A program made the position numbers and the translations under genes. A stretch of 64,000 nucleotides of DNA from Cohnella baijiui. GTDB taxonomy: Bacteria > Bacillota > Bacilli > Paenibacillales > Paenibacillaceae. The notes beneath the pieces are model-generated. The model saw nothing but the letters and a program-made list of their open reading frames with translations, was not told the DNA's origin and did not search any database. Location of the stretch: NCBI RefSeq assembly GCF_020731285.1, contig NZ_JAJFOW010000011.1, positions 62,001 to 126,000 on the forward strand, in the 5' to 3' direction. Shown in pieces: positions 25,595-34,598 of this stretch (the stretch's first letter is position 1; every line of letters begins with the position of its first letter).

Positions 25595-28294
25595 TTAGTG
25601 AATTGTAATGGTTTTGGTCTTAGGATCCCAGTCTACCTTCTGGCCCAGCTGCTCGGATACGACGCGCACCGGCACGAGCACCCGGCCGCGCTGAAGGATC
25701 GGCGCAACCTCAGCCGCTTGACGCACGCCGGTGTTGATCAGATCCTTGCCGCCTACCCATAGGTCGAGCAGCGTACCGCCGCGAATGACGGTGGCTTGCT
25801 TGTTCGTGCCGTTCCAGTCGATTTGGCCGCCGAGGGCGTCCGAAACGAACCGAAGAGGCAGATACGTCGTGCCGTTCAGCACCTGCGGTGCCGTATCGAG
25901 CTTCGTGTCTTTACCGTTTACCTTCGCCTCCTTCTTGCCCGCAGTCATTACAATATTCGCCTGCGCCGTGGAAATTGAGGCCGGCGCATATTGTAAACTG
26001 ATGTTGTCGAACGCGACTTGGCCTTGCAGCGCCCGCTCGTCTTGATCCTCCTCGAGGTTCACGACGTAGAGCTTCGTCAGCGTCGCCGGCCCTGTCAGGC
26101 CTGCGGCCGTCAGGTCGATGCGGAAGTTTTTCCAACCGCTCCAGTCGATCGTTTTGGCGATCGTGACGAATACCTGCTTGCCGTTCGCGTCCTTGAATTC
26201 CGCGCGCAGCCAGTTGTAGCTGTTGTCGCCGAGCGCGTCGATCGACATCGTGCTAGGCTTGCCGGTGATCGGAATGCCGCTCGCGCCGTTCAGGAGCGCG
26301 TAGGCGAAGCGGCTGCCCGTGCCGTTCGTGAAGTCGTACGTCAGCTGTAGAGCCTTTGACGTCTCGTTGCCCGACAGGCCGGTCACGATGGAGGTCGAGC
26401 CCGTCGTCTCCGCCGGCAGGCCGGAGAAGCTGATGTCGTAACCGACGTTCTCGAACGTCTCGAGCGGCTTGTCCGTCCCCGCCGCCAGCGTGAACATCGT
26501 CGAGAACCCGTCATAGCGCGCGATCGCGTAGCCTGCGGCGGCGTTGTCCGCGACTTTGTCGATGACCAGGTTGCCGCTGGCATCCTTGGAGGCGGTGAAG
26601 CCGCGGAATTCCCACTTGACCGAGGCGGCTGGGACGTCGAGCGTGCGGCCGTCCTTGAGCGTCGCCTTCACCGGCGCCGAAATGGTCGTGCCCGGGGCAA
26701 GCACGGTCGTGCTCGGATTGACGGCCAGCTTGGCCACCTGGTCGGCGCCGATGACCTCCAGATCGATCGAGTGGCTGGCGGCGCCCGACTTCACGGTCAG
26801 CTTCGCCTTGCCCGCCTTCGTCGCCGTCAGAACGCCGTTCTGGAACGTGCCGACGCCGCCGCTGACGCTCCATTGCGGCGCCAGCCCGGCAGGATCGATC
26901 GGGTTGTAGTACGTGTCGTAAGCCTTGAGCGCGTAGGTCGCCGTTTGTCCGAGGAGCAGCGTCTTCGGACCGCTCGCCACGATGCCCTTGGTCGATCCGG
27001 GCGGCGCGATCGTATAGACGCCGATCCCGTTCGCGATGACGCGCTGCGTCGTGCCGTAGGACGTCGGGTGCGCCAGCACGGTGTTGAATTCGCCGAGCGG
27101 ACGGGAAATCATCGTCGTGGAGCCGCCGCCGTCCAGATTGACGGCTTTCCAGGCGCCGAGCTGGAGCAGGATCTTCTGCAGATTGGCCAGCGTGACGCCT
27201 TTGAGCGTGCCGTTCTCTTCGACAGTCACGAGATAGGCCGTCTTGCCGTCCTTGGAGTAGGCCGCCGCGGTGCGGGCCCGGCTCGCAGAGCCGCTTACGC
27301 CGCTGATGTCGCGGGAAAACGCCGCCGTCTTGCCGCTGTCGATCAGGATCGTATGGCCGCTGACGACCATCTGGAACGCATCCGGCGAATACGCCTTTCC
27401 GGTTGTCATGGAGGTCAGTCCATATGTAGAAGAGACCTTCGTGCCAACCTGCAAGTGCGCGCGGATGAAGTCGGCCGCCTCGCGATGGCCGCGCAAAATG
27501 TAGCCATTGTCCGGAATCGGGGTCGAAATCGTCGTGTTGTCGCCGATCTCGGTCACGACGCCGTCCACGACGAGCGCCTCCGTCGGCGTCGTGCCGCTGT
27601 TGGCGGGCCGCTGCGCCGCGGTCCATTTGTTCGTGTAAATGTAAAGAGCGCCCGAGTGGCTCGGCGTCTTGTCCGGCCAGGTCGTATAGGAAGACTGGTT
27701 CATGCCGGACAGCTTGAAGGTCGAGCCGTCCTCCGCGGCAACGCTGCCCGTGAAGGAAAATTGGTCGATGATCGGCTGCTTGTCCTTCGTCACGGCGAAG
27801 GCGAACATGCCCTGCAGCTTCGAGGGGCTGACCACCATTTGCCCGGAAACGATCTCCGTTCCCAAGGGCGCGCCTTCGCTGGAGCTGCCCGTGTTGAAGA
27901 CGTCTCCGTTGATGCCGGCGATGGCCCCGGTGGCTTTGACCATATTGCCGACCGACTGGCCGGTGGTGACGCTGCCGTTTTTCCCGCTCATAGCGTTCAA
28001 TTGGACGTAGGGATTGGTCAGGTCGATCTGGAGAACATGGACCAACTGAGTGACTTGGGAAGAACTCGAAGGAACCCAGCTATAGTTGATCTGCTTTACG
28101 CCGGAAGTGACGATCTGCTCGTCCTGCTTCACCAGCTTGTAAGTAACAGCCTCGGCGGCGTGTACGACCGAAGGGGATATGTACGACAGCGGAGCGAACG
28201 CTCCTGTGAACGAGGTGACGACGAGGGTACCGGCGAGCGCCGGGATGACGACGATTCTCGCGATTCGGCTTGCGGATTTCTTTGGATACAGCAT
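25595..28294 (-). CDS. Secreted phosphodiester glycosidase-like protein with CuAO-type stalk domain
   Basis: 899 residues. Signal peptide 1-~47 (VVIPALAGTLVVTSF, cleavage near VVHAAEA). Residues ~90-420 form a NAGPA/phosphodiester glycosidase domain, with LVHVLQIDLTNPYVQL, GINGDVF and the signature AVNLDGGGSTTM. Ig-like beta domains follow (~440-750). The last ~135 residues hold the copper-amine-oxidase N-terminal-like (stalk) module common in Paenibacillus exoproteins (TYLPLRFVSDALGG, RVLVPVRVVSEQLGQ). It acts outside the cell, perhaps on cell-wall or phosphodiester-linked glycans; substrate unknown. Its own transcription unit, between degS and the metK terminator. Confidence 0.85.
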   Translation of the reverse strand: MLYPKKSASRIARIVVIPALAGTLVVTSFTGAFAPLSYISPSVVHAAEAVTYKLVKQDEQIVTSGVKQINYSWVPSSSSQVTQLVHVLQIDLTNPYVQLNAMSGKNGSVTTGQSVGNMVKATGAIAGINGDVFNTGSSSEGAPLGTEIVSGQMVVSPSKLQGMFAFAVTKDKQPIIDQFSFTGSVAAEDGSTFKLSGMNQSSYTTWPDKTPSHSGALYIYTNKWTAAQRPANSGTTPTEALVVDGVVTEIGDNTTISTPIPDNGYILRGHREAADFIRAHLQVGTKVSSTYGLTSMTTGKAYSPDAFQMVVSGHTILIDSGKTAAFSRDISGVSGSASRARTAAAYSKDGKTAYLVTVEENGTLKGVTLANLQKILLQLGAWKAVNLDGGGSTTMISRPLGEFNTVLAHPTSYGTTQRVIANGIGVYTIAPPGSTKGIVASGPKTLLLGQTATYALKAYDTYYNPIDPAGLAPQWSVSGGVGTFQNGVLTATKAGKAKLTVKSGAASHSIDLEVIGADQVAKLAVNPSTTVLAPGTTISAPVKATLKDGRTLDVPAASVKWEFRGFTASKDASGNLVIDKVADNAAAGYAIARYDGFSTMFTLAAGTDKPLETFENVGYDISFSGLPAETTGSTSIVTGLSGNETSKALQLTYDFTNGTGSRFAYALLNGASGIPITGKPSTMSIDALGDNSYNWLRAEFKDANGKQVFVTIAKTIDWSGWKNFRIDLTAAGLTGPATLTKLYVVNLEEDQDERALQGQVAFDNISLQYAPASISTAQANIVMTAGKKEAKVNGKDTKLDTAPQVLNGTTYLPLRFVSDALGGQIDWNGTNKQATVIRGGTLLDLWVGGKDLINTGVRQAAEVAPILQRGRVLVPVRVVSEQLGQKVDWDPKTKTITIH

Positions 28295-28333
28295 GTTGTT
28301 TGACTACTCTCCCATGCAGATGTCGATTTGCGG

Positions 28334-28380
28334 AGTCTACGGGCCTATGAAAAGCCCACTTGTCCTTAATCTAGTAGACT
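28334..28380. repeat. Inverted repeat in leader of the glycosidase gene
   Basis: AGTCTAC (28334-28340) and GTAGACT (28374-28380), with nested GGGC / GCCC, form a hairpin-capable element 40-86 nt before the start of the gene at 28294. A TTGACG lies just upstream (minus strand) but without a good -10. The rest of the 28295-28544 gap shows nothing I can name, and it matches no riboswitch I can recognise. Confidence 0.4.
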
Positions 28381-28544
28381 CTAAAATCGTCAAAAAGTTA
28401 CATCTGATAAGAGATTTATATCTATTGACACGAGCCGAGAAGGAAAATCTATCTATTAGAATCGTACTAGAGAGAGAAAACGCCAAAAAGAGTCGCTTCT
28501 CCAGGAGCCGCGAATCGAGGTTGGCAAATCTCTACGGGAAAAAC

Positions 28545-28580
28545 AAAAAAGCCGCTCCCCGTTTCGTACGGGAAGCGGCT
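28545..28580 (-). terminator. metK terminator
   Basis: AGCCGCTTCCCGT / ACGGGGAGCGGCT stem with a short loop, followed by TTTTTTG on the minus strand; 20 nt after the metK stop. Confidence 0.88.
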
Positions 28581-28600
28581 GAGCGGTAAACTCGGAAAAA

Positions 28601-29803
28601 TTAGGCCCAAGCGCCTTGCTTGAGCACTTCTACCTTGTCGGTGCGCTCCCAAGGCACATCGATATCCGTGCGACCGAAGTGGCCGTAAGCGGCGGTTTGC
28701 TTGTAAATCGGGCGGCGCAGGTCGAGCATCTTGATGATGCCGGCCGGACGCAGGTCGAAATGGGCCCGAATGAGCTCAACCAGCTTTTCTTCGGCTACCT
28801 TGCCCGTGCCGTAGGTATCGACGTTGATCGAAACCGGGTTGGCGACGCCGATGGCGTAAGCAAGCTGAATTTCGCATTTGTCGGCGAGACCCGCCGCGAC
28901 GATGTTCTTGGCCACGTAGCGAGCCGCGTAAGCCGCGGAACGGTCGACCTTGGTCGGATCCTTGCCGGAGAACGCGCCGCCACCATGGCGGGCGTAGCCG
29001 CCGTACGTGTCGACGATGATTTTGCGGCCGGTGAGGCCTGCGTCGCCTTGCGGGCCGCCGATGACGAAGCGGCCGGTCGGGTTGATGAAGAACTTCGTCT
29101 CCGCGTCCAGCCATTCCTTCGGAACGACCGGCGTGATGACGTGATTGCGGATATCTTCCTGGATTTGCTCCAGCGTGATCTCCTCGGAGTGCTGCGTAGA
29201 AATGACAATCGTATCTACGCGTACCGGTTTGCCGTCGATGTATTCGATCGTGACTTGCGTCTTGCCGTCCGGGCGCAGGTAACCGAGCGTATCGTTCTTG
29301 CGCACTTCGGACAAACGGCGGGACAAACGGTGAGCCAGCGCGATCGGTAGCGGCATCAGCTCGGGCGTCTCGTTCGTGGCGAAGCCGAACATAAGCCCTT
29401 GGTCGCCGGCGCCGATGTCCGGGTTCTCTTGCAGCACGTCTTTGCCGTCGCGGCTTTCCAGGGCGGCGTTAACGCCTTGTGCGATATCGGCGGACTGCTC
29501 GTTAAGCGACGTCAGAACCGCGCATGTGGTGGAGTCGAAGCCATATTTAGCACGGGTATACCCGATTTCCTTAATGGTGCTGCGTGCGATCGCGGAAATA
29601 TCAACATAATCCGCTTTGCTGGAGATCTCGCCGATGACGAGCACGAGTCCGGTCGCAACGGAAACTTCGCATGCGACGCGAGCGTACGGATCGGCAGCTA
29701 GAAATGCGTCGAGAACGGCGTCCGAGATTTGATCGCAAATTTTGTCCGGATGGCCTTCCGTGACCGATTCGGACGTGAAGAGATGTCGGCCTTTGATCGA
29801 CAA
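28601..29803 (-). CDS. metK: S-adenosylmethionine synthetase
   Basis: 400 residues. [32 protein letters not shown] and [19 protein letters not shown] are the MetK signatures (ATP and methionine binding, P-loop-like). It makes SAM from methionine and ATP in the cytoplasm. The start is best taken as TTG at 29803: GGGGAGG lies 9 nt upstream and the N-terminus then matches other MetK. The open frame begins 3 codons earlier, on top of the Shine-Dalgarno. A strong sigma-A promoter and a terminator-like hairpin lie in its short leader. Confidence 0.97.
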   Translation of the reverse strand: MSIKGRHLFTSESVTEGHPDKICDQISDAVLDAFLAADPYARVACEVSVATGLVLVIGEISSKADYVDISAIARSTIKEIGYTRAKYGFDSTTCAVLTSLNEQSADIAQGVNAALESRDGKDVLQENPDIGAGDQGLMFGFATNETPELMPLPIALAHRLSRRLSEVRKNDTLGYLRPDGKTQVTIEYIDGKPVRVDTIVISTQHSEEITLEQIQEDIRNHVITPVVPKEWLDAETKFFINPTGRFVIGGPQGDAGLTGRKIIVDTYGGYARHGGGAFSGKDPTKVDRSAAYAARYVAKNIVAAGLADKCEIQLAYAIGVANPVSINVDTYGTGKVAEEKLVELIRAHFDLRPAGIIKMLDLRRPIYKQTAAYGHFGRTDIDVPWERTDKVEVLKQGAWA

Positions 29804-29824
29804 AATCTTCAACCTCCCCTACAC

Positions 29825-29856
29825 AAAAAATGAACCTTTTCCGGTAGGAAAAGGTT
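29825..29856 (-). promoter_or_regulatory. Terminator-like hairpin in metK leader (possible attenuator)
   Basis: AACCTTTTCC-TACC-GGAAAAGGTT, a perfect 10-bp stem, then CA and TTTTTT on the minus strand, between the metK promoter and its Shine-Dalgarno. The upstream AGAAGGT could pair with ACCTTTT in the stem as an alternative. The leader is about 70 nt, too short for an S-box SAM riboswitch. Confidence 0.6.
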
Positions 29857-29880
29857 GTTAGACAGACCTTCTGGAAGATA

Positions 29881-29909
29881 ATAATACCGGAATTGTCGAG
29901 GAGTGTCAA
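29881..29909 (-). promoter_or_regulatory. Sigma-A promoter of metK
   Basis: TTGACA (29904-29909), exactly 17 nt, TATTAT (29881-29886). Eleven of 12 consensus matches with ideal spacing; transcription would start near 29873. Confidence 0.9.
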
Positions 29910-29947
29910 TGTGCCTTAACTTACTCCGGGCCTAATCTCTACAGGGT

Positions 29948-30223
29948 TTATAGGAGCGTTTGCTGTGCTTGCTGGACCAGACGCTTCGTAATTCCGCCCC
30001 CGACGGCACCCGCTTCGCGGGACGTCAGATTGCCCAAGTATTGCGAGCCGCTGCCAGCTGCCGCAACGCTGCCCAGTTCGCCTGCGAATTCCGCGTCTCC
30101 CGCTCCAGCCGCCCCGCTTTGGCCGAACGGCACGCCAAGCTCGGCGGCGATTTCGTACTTCATTTGGTCCAACGCTTGCTGACATTCCGGCACGAGTTTC
30201 CGGTTCCGCTTGCCTCTAGCCAT
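29948..30223 (-). CDS. Alpha/beta-type small acid-soluble spore protein
   Basis: 91 residues. CQQALDQMKYEIAAELGV, the GPR protease region around AEFAGELG, and the conserved tail LTSREAGAVGGGITKRLV are typical. These proteins coat and protect spore DNA and are degraded in germination. RBS GGAGGTG, ATG at 30223. A likely sigma-G -10 element precedes it. Shows that the organism sporulates. Confidence 0.96.
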   Translation of the reverse strand: MARGKRNRKLVPECQQALDQMKYEIAAELGVPFGQSGAAGAGDAEFAGELGSVAAAGSGSQYLGNLTSREAGAVGGGITKRLVQQAQQTLL

Positions 30224-30254
30224 GCGTGTGCACCTCCATTGATTTTGACGGACG

Positions 30255-30261
30255 TAGTATG
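30255..30261 (-). promoter_or_regulatory. Possible sigma-G -10 element
   Basis: CATACTA on the minus strand, 31 nt before the spore-protein start, matches the sigma-G -10 consensus. I find no clear -35, so this is tentative. Confidence 0.35.
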
Positions 30262-30320
30262 TGCCGAACCGTCTCTCCGAAGGCGCATAACATTTTGGCT
30301 ATGGGGGAAAATTATAGGTA

Positions 30321-31163
30321 CTAACGTTTAAAATAATCTTTTAGCGCATCGCGCCAATGCCTAAACTCCTCGAATCCGTTTTTTAACAAAGCTTCATGGC
30401 CCAGTACGGAATAAGCAGGACGCGGCGCAGGACGAGGGAACTGCTCCGTCGAGCAAGGGTGAACGGCCATTTTTACTTCAGCCTCTTCAAAAATGGCTTT
30501 TGCGAATTCAAACCATGAACAAGTGCCTGTATTAGAGGCATGGTAAACGCCAAACCGGCCGCTGACTACCAATTTTGCCAAAAAGAGAGCTAAATCAAGG
30601 GTAAAAGTCGGAGAGCCAATTTGGTCTTGAACAACTGTTACTTCCGATCGTTGGTTCGCGAGCTGCAGCATCGTTTTCACAAAGTTGGCCCCATGTTTTC
30701 CATATACCCACGAAGTACGGACAATAAAAGATCGGCGGCAACATTCTTCTGCGAAGCGTTCCCCTTCCAGCTTTGTACGGCCGTATACGGTTCGGGGCGC
30801 TGGAGCATCCTGAGTCTCATAAGGCCGGGTTCCAGTTCCATCGAACACATAATCAGTACTGATGTAACAAAACTTGGCGCCGACCTCATCTGACGCTAGT
30901 GCCACGTTTCGAGTTCCGATTGCATTGACAGAGTACGCCGCGTCAGGTTCGGATTCGGCTTTGTCAACGGCCGTATAGGCCGCAGCATGGATAATCGCGT
31001 CGGGTCGGAGCTCATGGATTACCTGCCTAGTTTGATTGCCATTCGTGATATCCAACGCTTGGCGATCTATTCCAACGAATCGGATACCTTCAAGATTCAG
31101 CCCGACGATTTCTCGCCCCAACTGGCCTCCGGCACCGGTTACCATTACCACAATCGGCTTCAC
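30321..31163 (-). CDS. rfbD: dTDP-4-dehydrorhamnose reductase
   Basis: 280 residues from a GTG at 31163 that overlaps the rfbB stop (GTGA), with GGAGAG upstream. The frame extends further back, inside rfbB. NAD(P) loop MVTGAGGQLGREI, STDYVFDG, catalytic YGRTKLEGE and RTSWVYG are typical. It performs the last step of dTDP-L-rhamnose synthesis. Last gene of the rmlACBD set; no terminator is obvious behind it. Confidence 0.96.
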   Translation of the reverse strand: MKPIVVMVTGAGGQLGREIVGLNLEGIRFVGIDRQALDITNGNQTRQVIHELRPDAIIHAAAYTAVDKAESEPDAAYSVNAIGTRNVALASDEVGAKFCYISTDYVFDGTGTRPYETQDAPAPRTVYGRTKLEGERFAEECCRRSFIVRTSWVYGKHGANFVKTMLQLANQRSEVTVVQDQIGSPTFTLDLALFLAKLVVSGRFGVYHASNTGTCSWFEFAKAIFEEAEVKMAVHPCSTEQFPRPAPRPAYSVLGHEALLKNGFEEFRHWRDALKDYFKR

Positions 31164-32161
31164 GACTTGCTCTCCGACATTGGGCTCCAGTAAGCACCGG
31201 TTGCGATTCGATCCATCCACTCGCCGTTGGCCAGATACCACGAAATGGTATTTCGAATTCCTGTTTCGAATTGGTGTTTCGGCTTCCAACCCAATTCTCT
31301 TTGAATCTTGGTTGCGTCGATTGCATATCGACGATCGTGTCCCAGGCGATCCTCTACATAGCGGATCAATGATTCGGGCTTATCCAAGGCCTCAAGTATA
31401 GTTTTCACAACTTGCAGGTTGGTTCGTTCGTTATTGCCACCAATATTGTAGACTTCGCCGCTGACCCCATTATGAATCACAAGATCGATCGCGTTACAGT
31501 GATCTTCCACATAGAGCCAATCGCGTACATTAAGTCCGTCCCCGTAAACTGGAAGCGGCAAATCGGAAAGTGCGTTCCGGATCATTAAAGGAATTAGTTT
31601 TTCCGGAAATTGAAAGGGGCCATAATTGTTCGAGCAGCGTGTAATATTGACGTTCATGCCGAAGGTTTCGTGATATGCGCGTACAAGTAAGTCCGCGCCG
31701 GCTTTGCTTGCAGAATATGGGCTATTGGGTGCTAAAGGCGTGTCCTCACTAAAAAGACCAGTTGGACCTAGCGTGCCGTAAACTTCGTCCGTGGAGACTT
31801 GAACGAACTTCTGCACTTGATATTGCTTAGCCAAATCCAAAAGCGTTTGTGTCCCAAGAATATTGCTCTTTACGAAGATATCAGGTTGCGTAATACTCCG
31901 ATCAACATGAGACTCTGCAGCAAAATTGACAACAGCATCGACTCCCGCTTGGAATAACGGTTCTAATGCTTTCCGATCTGTAATATCGGTACGCACAAAT
32001 TGATATTGTTTATGGTTGGAAATAGATGCAAGATTATCGAGATTGCCTGCATAAGTTAGTACGTCAACGTTTACCAGTTGATGTGCAGGATGCTTCGCTA
32101 GATAATAATGTATAAAGTTGCTTCCGATAAAACCGGCGCATCCGGTCACTAACAGTCTCAT
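31160..32161 (-). CDS. rfbB: dTDP-glucose 4,6-dehydratase
   Basis: 333 residues. NAD loop VTGCAGFIGSNF, VNFAAESHVDRSI, TDEVYGTLG and catalytic YSASKAGADLLVRAY are the family motifs. It makes dTDP-4-keto-6-deoxyglucose, the branch point to rhamnose and to amino sugars. The ATG at 32161 overlaps the rfbC stop (TGATG). Confidence 0.97.
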   Translation of the reverse strand: MRLLVTGCAGFIGSNFIHYYLAKHPAHQLVNVDVLTYAGNLDNLASISNHKQYQFVRTDITDRKALEPLFQAGVDAVVNFAAESHVDRSITQPDIFVKSNILGTQTLLDLAKQYQVQKFVQVSTDEVYGTLGPTGLFSEDTPLAPNSPYSASKAGADLLVRAYHETFGMNVNITRCSNNYGPFQFPEKLIPLMIRNALSDLPLPVYGDGLNVRDWLYVEDHCNAIDLVIHNGVSGEVYNIGGNNERTNLQVVKTILEALDKPESLIRYVEDRLGHDRRYAIDATKIQRELGWKPKHQFETGIRNTISWYLANGEWMDRIATGAYWSPMSESKS

Positions 32162-32727
32162 CAGATTCCATCCTTTGCGAAGACAAAGTTGTTATCGGCT
32201 TCCAGCAATCCTGGATGATTTTTATCTTTATCGGACAAGATTGGGGTCTGAATTGGCCATTGGATTCCAATTTCAGGGTCGTCCCACCGAATTCCGCGAT
32301 CATGCTGCGAGGAATATAATTCATCCACTTTGTAGAGAACTTCAGTGTTTGGCACCAATGTGCAAAATCCGTGAGCAAACCCCTGTGGCACCAAGAGTTG
32401 ACGTTTATTTTCGGCAGATAGCTCGTATCCTTCCCATTGACCGAATGTAGAAGAGCCCTTGCGAATATCTACGACAACATCGAATATGGCGCCTGCAACC
32501 ACGCGCACAAGTTTGGTTTGCGCTTTAGGTGTCAGCTGGTAATGCAACCCCCTAAGGACACCTGGCTCAACGGAGAGCGAATGATTGTCTTGAACGAATT
32601 CCATGGCCAATCCATGCTGAACCATCCGCTCGCGATTGTAACTTTCCAGAAAAAAACCTCGATGGTCGCCATGCACGACTGGTTCGATAAGCCTAACACC
32701 CGGCAATCGACCTTCTATCACCTTCAT
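32161..32727 (-). CDS. rfbC: dTDP-4-dehydrorhamnose 3,5-epimerase
   Basis: 188 residues. Cupin fold with GVRLIEPVVHGDHRGFFLE, DNHSLSVEPGVLRGLHYQ and VPQGFAHGFCTL (catalytic His and base region). Third step of dTDP-rhamnose synthesis. RBS AAGGTGAT; 10 nt after rfbA. Confidence 0.97.
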   Translation of the reverse strand: MKVIEGRLPGVRLIEPVVHGDHRGFFLESYNRERMVQHGLAMEFVQDNHSLSVEPGVLRGLHYQLTPKAQTKLVRVVAGAIFDVVVDIRKGSSTFGQWEGYELSAENKRQLLVPQGFAHGFCTLVPNTEVLYKVDELYSSQHDRGIRWDDPEIGIQWPIQTPILSDKDKNHPGLLEADNNFVFAKDGI

Positions 32728-32737
32728 TTAGATCACC

Positions 32738-33481
32738 TTATAGTTTAAGTTTGCCAAACTCTTCTCCGAAGCGAACTTCTTGAGCTAATTCATTCGCACG
32801 CATGAGCGAATGATAGGTCCCGGCATCGGTCCACCATCCGGTAAGCACGTCATAGGTCAGCTTTCCTTGTGCAATGTATGCATTGTTGACATCTGTGATT
32901 TCGAGCTCGCCTCTTGCAGAAGGCTTCAGTGTCCGAATAATTTCGAAGACATTGGCATCATACATATATATTCCTGTCACTGCGTAATGGCTCTTAGGCT
33001 GCTGTGGCTTCTCTTCAATGGAGACGATACGCTCTCCATCCAACTCCGGCACCCCATACCGATTGGGGTCAGGAACCTGTTGGATTAGAATCTTCGCTCC
33101 GTCCTGCTGTTTGTTAAAATTATTGACAAACGGTTCGATGCAATCCTCAAATACATTGTCCCCCAATATGACAACACAGGAATCACCGGCAACAAATTGC
33201 TCAGCCATTCCAAGCGCTTGCGCGATTCCTCCTGCTTCGTCTTGAACCTTATACGTAAAATTGAGTTCCAGTTCACGACCGCTGCCTAGGAGGTTTACCA
33301 CATCACCCATATGATCTTTGCCGGTTACAACTAGAATGTCATGAATACCAGCTTTTTTTAATTTGGCAATGGCATGAAATATCATGGGATATTTCCCGAC
33401 GGGAAGCAAATGCTTATTTGTTACTTTTGTTAAAGGGTACAGACGTGAGCCGGTACCTCCGGCTAAGATGATGCCCTTCAT
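32738..33481 (-). CDS. rfbA: Glucose-1-phosphate thymidylyltransferase, short form
   Basis: 247 residues from the ATG at 33481 (GGAG, 8 nt upstream); an ATG 3 codons earlier lies too close to the Shine-Dalgarno. Nucleotidyltransferase motifs LAGGTGSRLYPLTKV, LPVGKYPM, VVILGDNVFED, SIEEKPQQP and GWWTDAGTYHSL. It lacks the C-terminal extension of 290-residue RmlA and resembles the short form seen in Bacillus SpsI. First step of dTDP-rhamnose synthesis. Confidence 0.94.
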   Translation of the reverse strand: MKGIILAGGTGSRLYPLTKVTNKHLLPVGKYPMIFHAIAKLKKAGIHDILVVTGKDHMGDVVNLLGSGRELELNFTYKVQDEAGGIAQALGMAEQFVAGDSCVVILGDNVFEDCIEPFVNNFNKQQDGAKILIQQVPDPNRYGVPELDGERIVSIEEKPQQPKSHYAVTGIYMYDANVFEIIRTLKPSARGELEITDVNNAYIAQGKLTYDVLTGWWTDAGTYHSLMRANELAQEVRFGEEFGKLKL

Positions 33482-33492
33482 TACATACACTC

Positions 33493-34581
33493 CTATTTTG
33501 CATTATTTGAGGCAAGTGATACATCTTTTTGGAATCGTTTTAATGTAGTATAAAAATAGCTTTTCTTCTTAATAAAATTTTTTTCAACTATGTGCCAGGA
33601 GAGAAAAGCTAAGATTAAAGTGATTACAAATGATATTAAGAAATTACCTTTAAAGCCAACCGAATTTATTGTTAAATGTTGGACTAATTGTTGAACAGGA
33701 AATGCATATATATACAATCCATATGAAAAGTCTCCATATTTCGAAAAATTACTAAGCTTAATATTAGTATCAAATGCAAAATGAAAAACAACGTAAGCCC
33801 CTGCAAGCATAAATGCATTTTTGAATTCATTTTGATAAGAACAATAAATCAATACTACTAGTGACAGCGCCAAATACAAGTAATTATATTTTATTTTGTT
33901 ATGATAGAAATAAAAAATCGCTCCAACAAGAAAATAACAGGATAACTCTAGCAGATAGCGAATCGTTATACCATTTTTTGTGGTTATTAGAATAGATTCC
34001 GGCAAATAAGACATGACGCAGAATATTATCAAAAACAATGCAATTAACGTTTTTTTCTGTTTAAAAAAACCAAATCCTCCAAGTAGACATACACCGATAT
34101 AACATAATACTTCATAGGGAATCGTCCATATAGAGCCATTAACCGCATTCGGATATAAATTGCTTCCAAAAACCCCCGGAAGAACATATTCGATCGGAAA
34201 CAGCACAATTGTATGTAAATAATGATAAGTTTGGGGATGTGTAAAGTACTCTTTAGGAGTAAGTTCGCTGATAATCGGGCCAAGAAGAAATGCAGAAAGT
34301 AAAATCACAACGGCCAATCCAGGGAAAATTCTCAAAAATCGTTTTAAAATAAATTCCGATATATCTTTAGAATTCAAATATGAATGGCTTACCAAAAAAC
34401 CGCTAATCATAAAGAAAACTGCAACTGCGAGCCCCCCAAGTGTCCATTGGCCATGAGTTAGTCTAACTAAAACCTCTTGGCTATCATTCCCTGTCAAAGC
34501 ATAACTATGGGTTAAAATAACCATAGTAGCCGCTAGGAAGCGCAAAAAATCAAAATTGTTATTTCTAGTGAGCGAAATCAA
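33493..34581 (-). CDS. Membrane acyltransferase (acyltransferase 3 family)
   Basis: 362 residues with about ten membrane segments. N-terminus NFDFLRFLAATMVILTHSY holds the conserved Arg and His of OafA-type O-acyltransferases; a Lys/Arg-rich C-terminus follows the last segment. It would acetylate (or otherwise acylate) a sugar of the glycan on the membrane. Start TTG at 34581 with AAGGGG upstream. AT-rich, like the genes that follow, and unlike rfbA. Confidence 0.88.
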   Translation of the reverse strand: MISLTRNNNFDFLRFLAATMVILTHSYALTGNDSQEVLVRLTHGQWTLGGLAVAVFFMISGFLVSHSYLNSKDISEFILKRFLRIFPGLAVVILLSAFLLGPIISELTPKEYFTHPQTYHYLHTIVLFPIEYVLPGVFGSNLYPNAVNGSIWTIPYEVLCYIGVCLLGGFGFFKQKKTLIALFLIIFCVMSYLPESILITTKNGITIRYLLELSCYFLVGAIFYFYHNKIKYNYLYLALSLVVLIYCSYQNEFKNAFMLAGAYVVFHFAFDTNIKLSNFSKYGDFSYGLYIYAFPVQQLVQHLTINSVGFKGNFLISFVITLILAFLSWHIVEKNFIKKKSYFYTTLKRFQKDVSLASNNAK

Positions 34582-34598
34582 ATTAATTTACCCCTTCT

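Noticed and set aside
26771..28303. A 510-codon plus-strand open frame antisense to the secreted glycosidase
   Set aside because: Arg/Gly-rich shadow in a GC-rich gene with convincing domains on the other strand.
29825..29909. S-box SAM riboswitch in front of metK
   Set aside because: The leader between the promoter and RBS is about 70 nt and lacks the conserved S-box core; only a single hairpin is visible.
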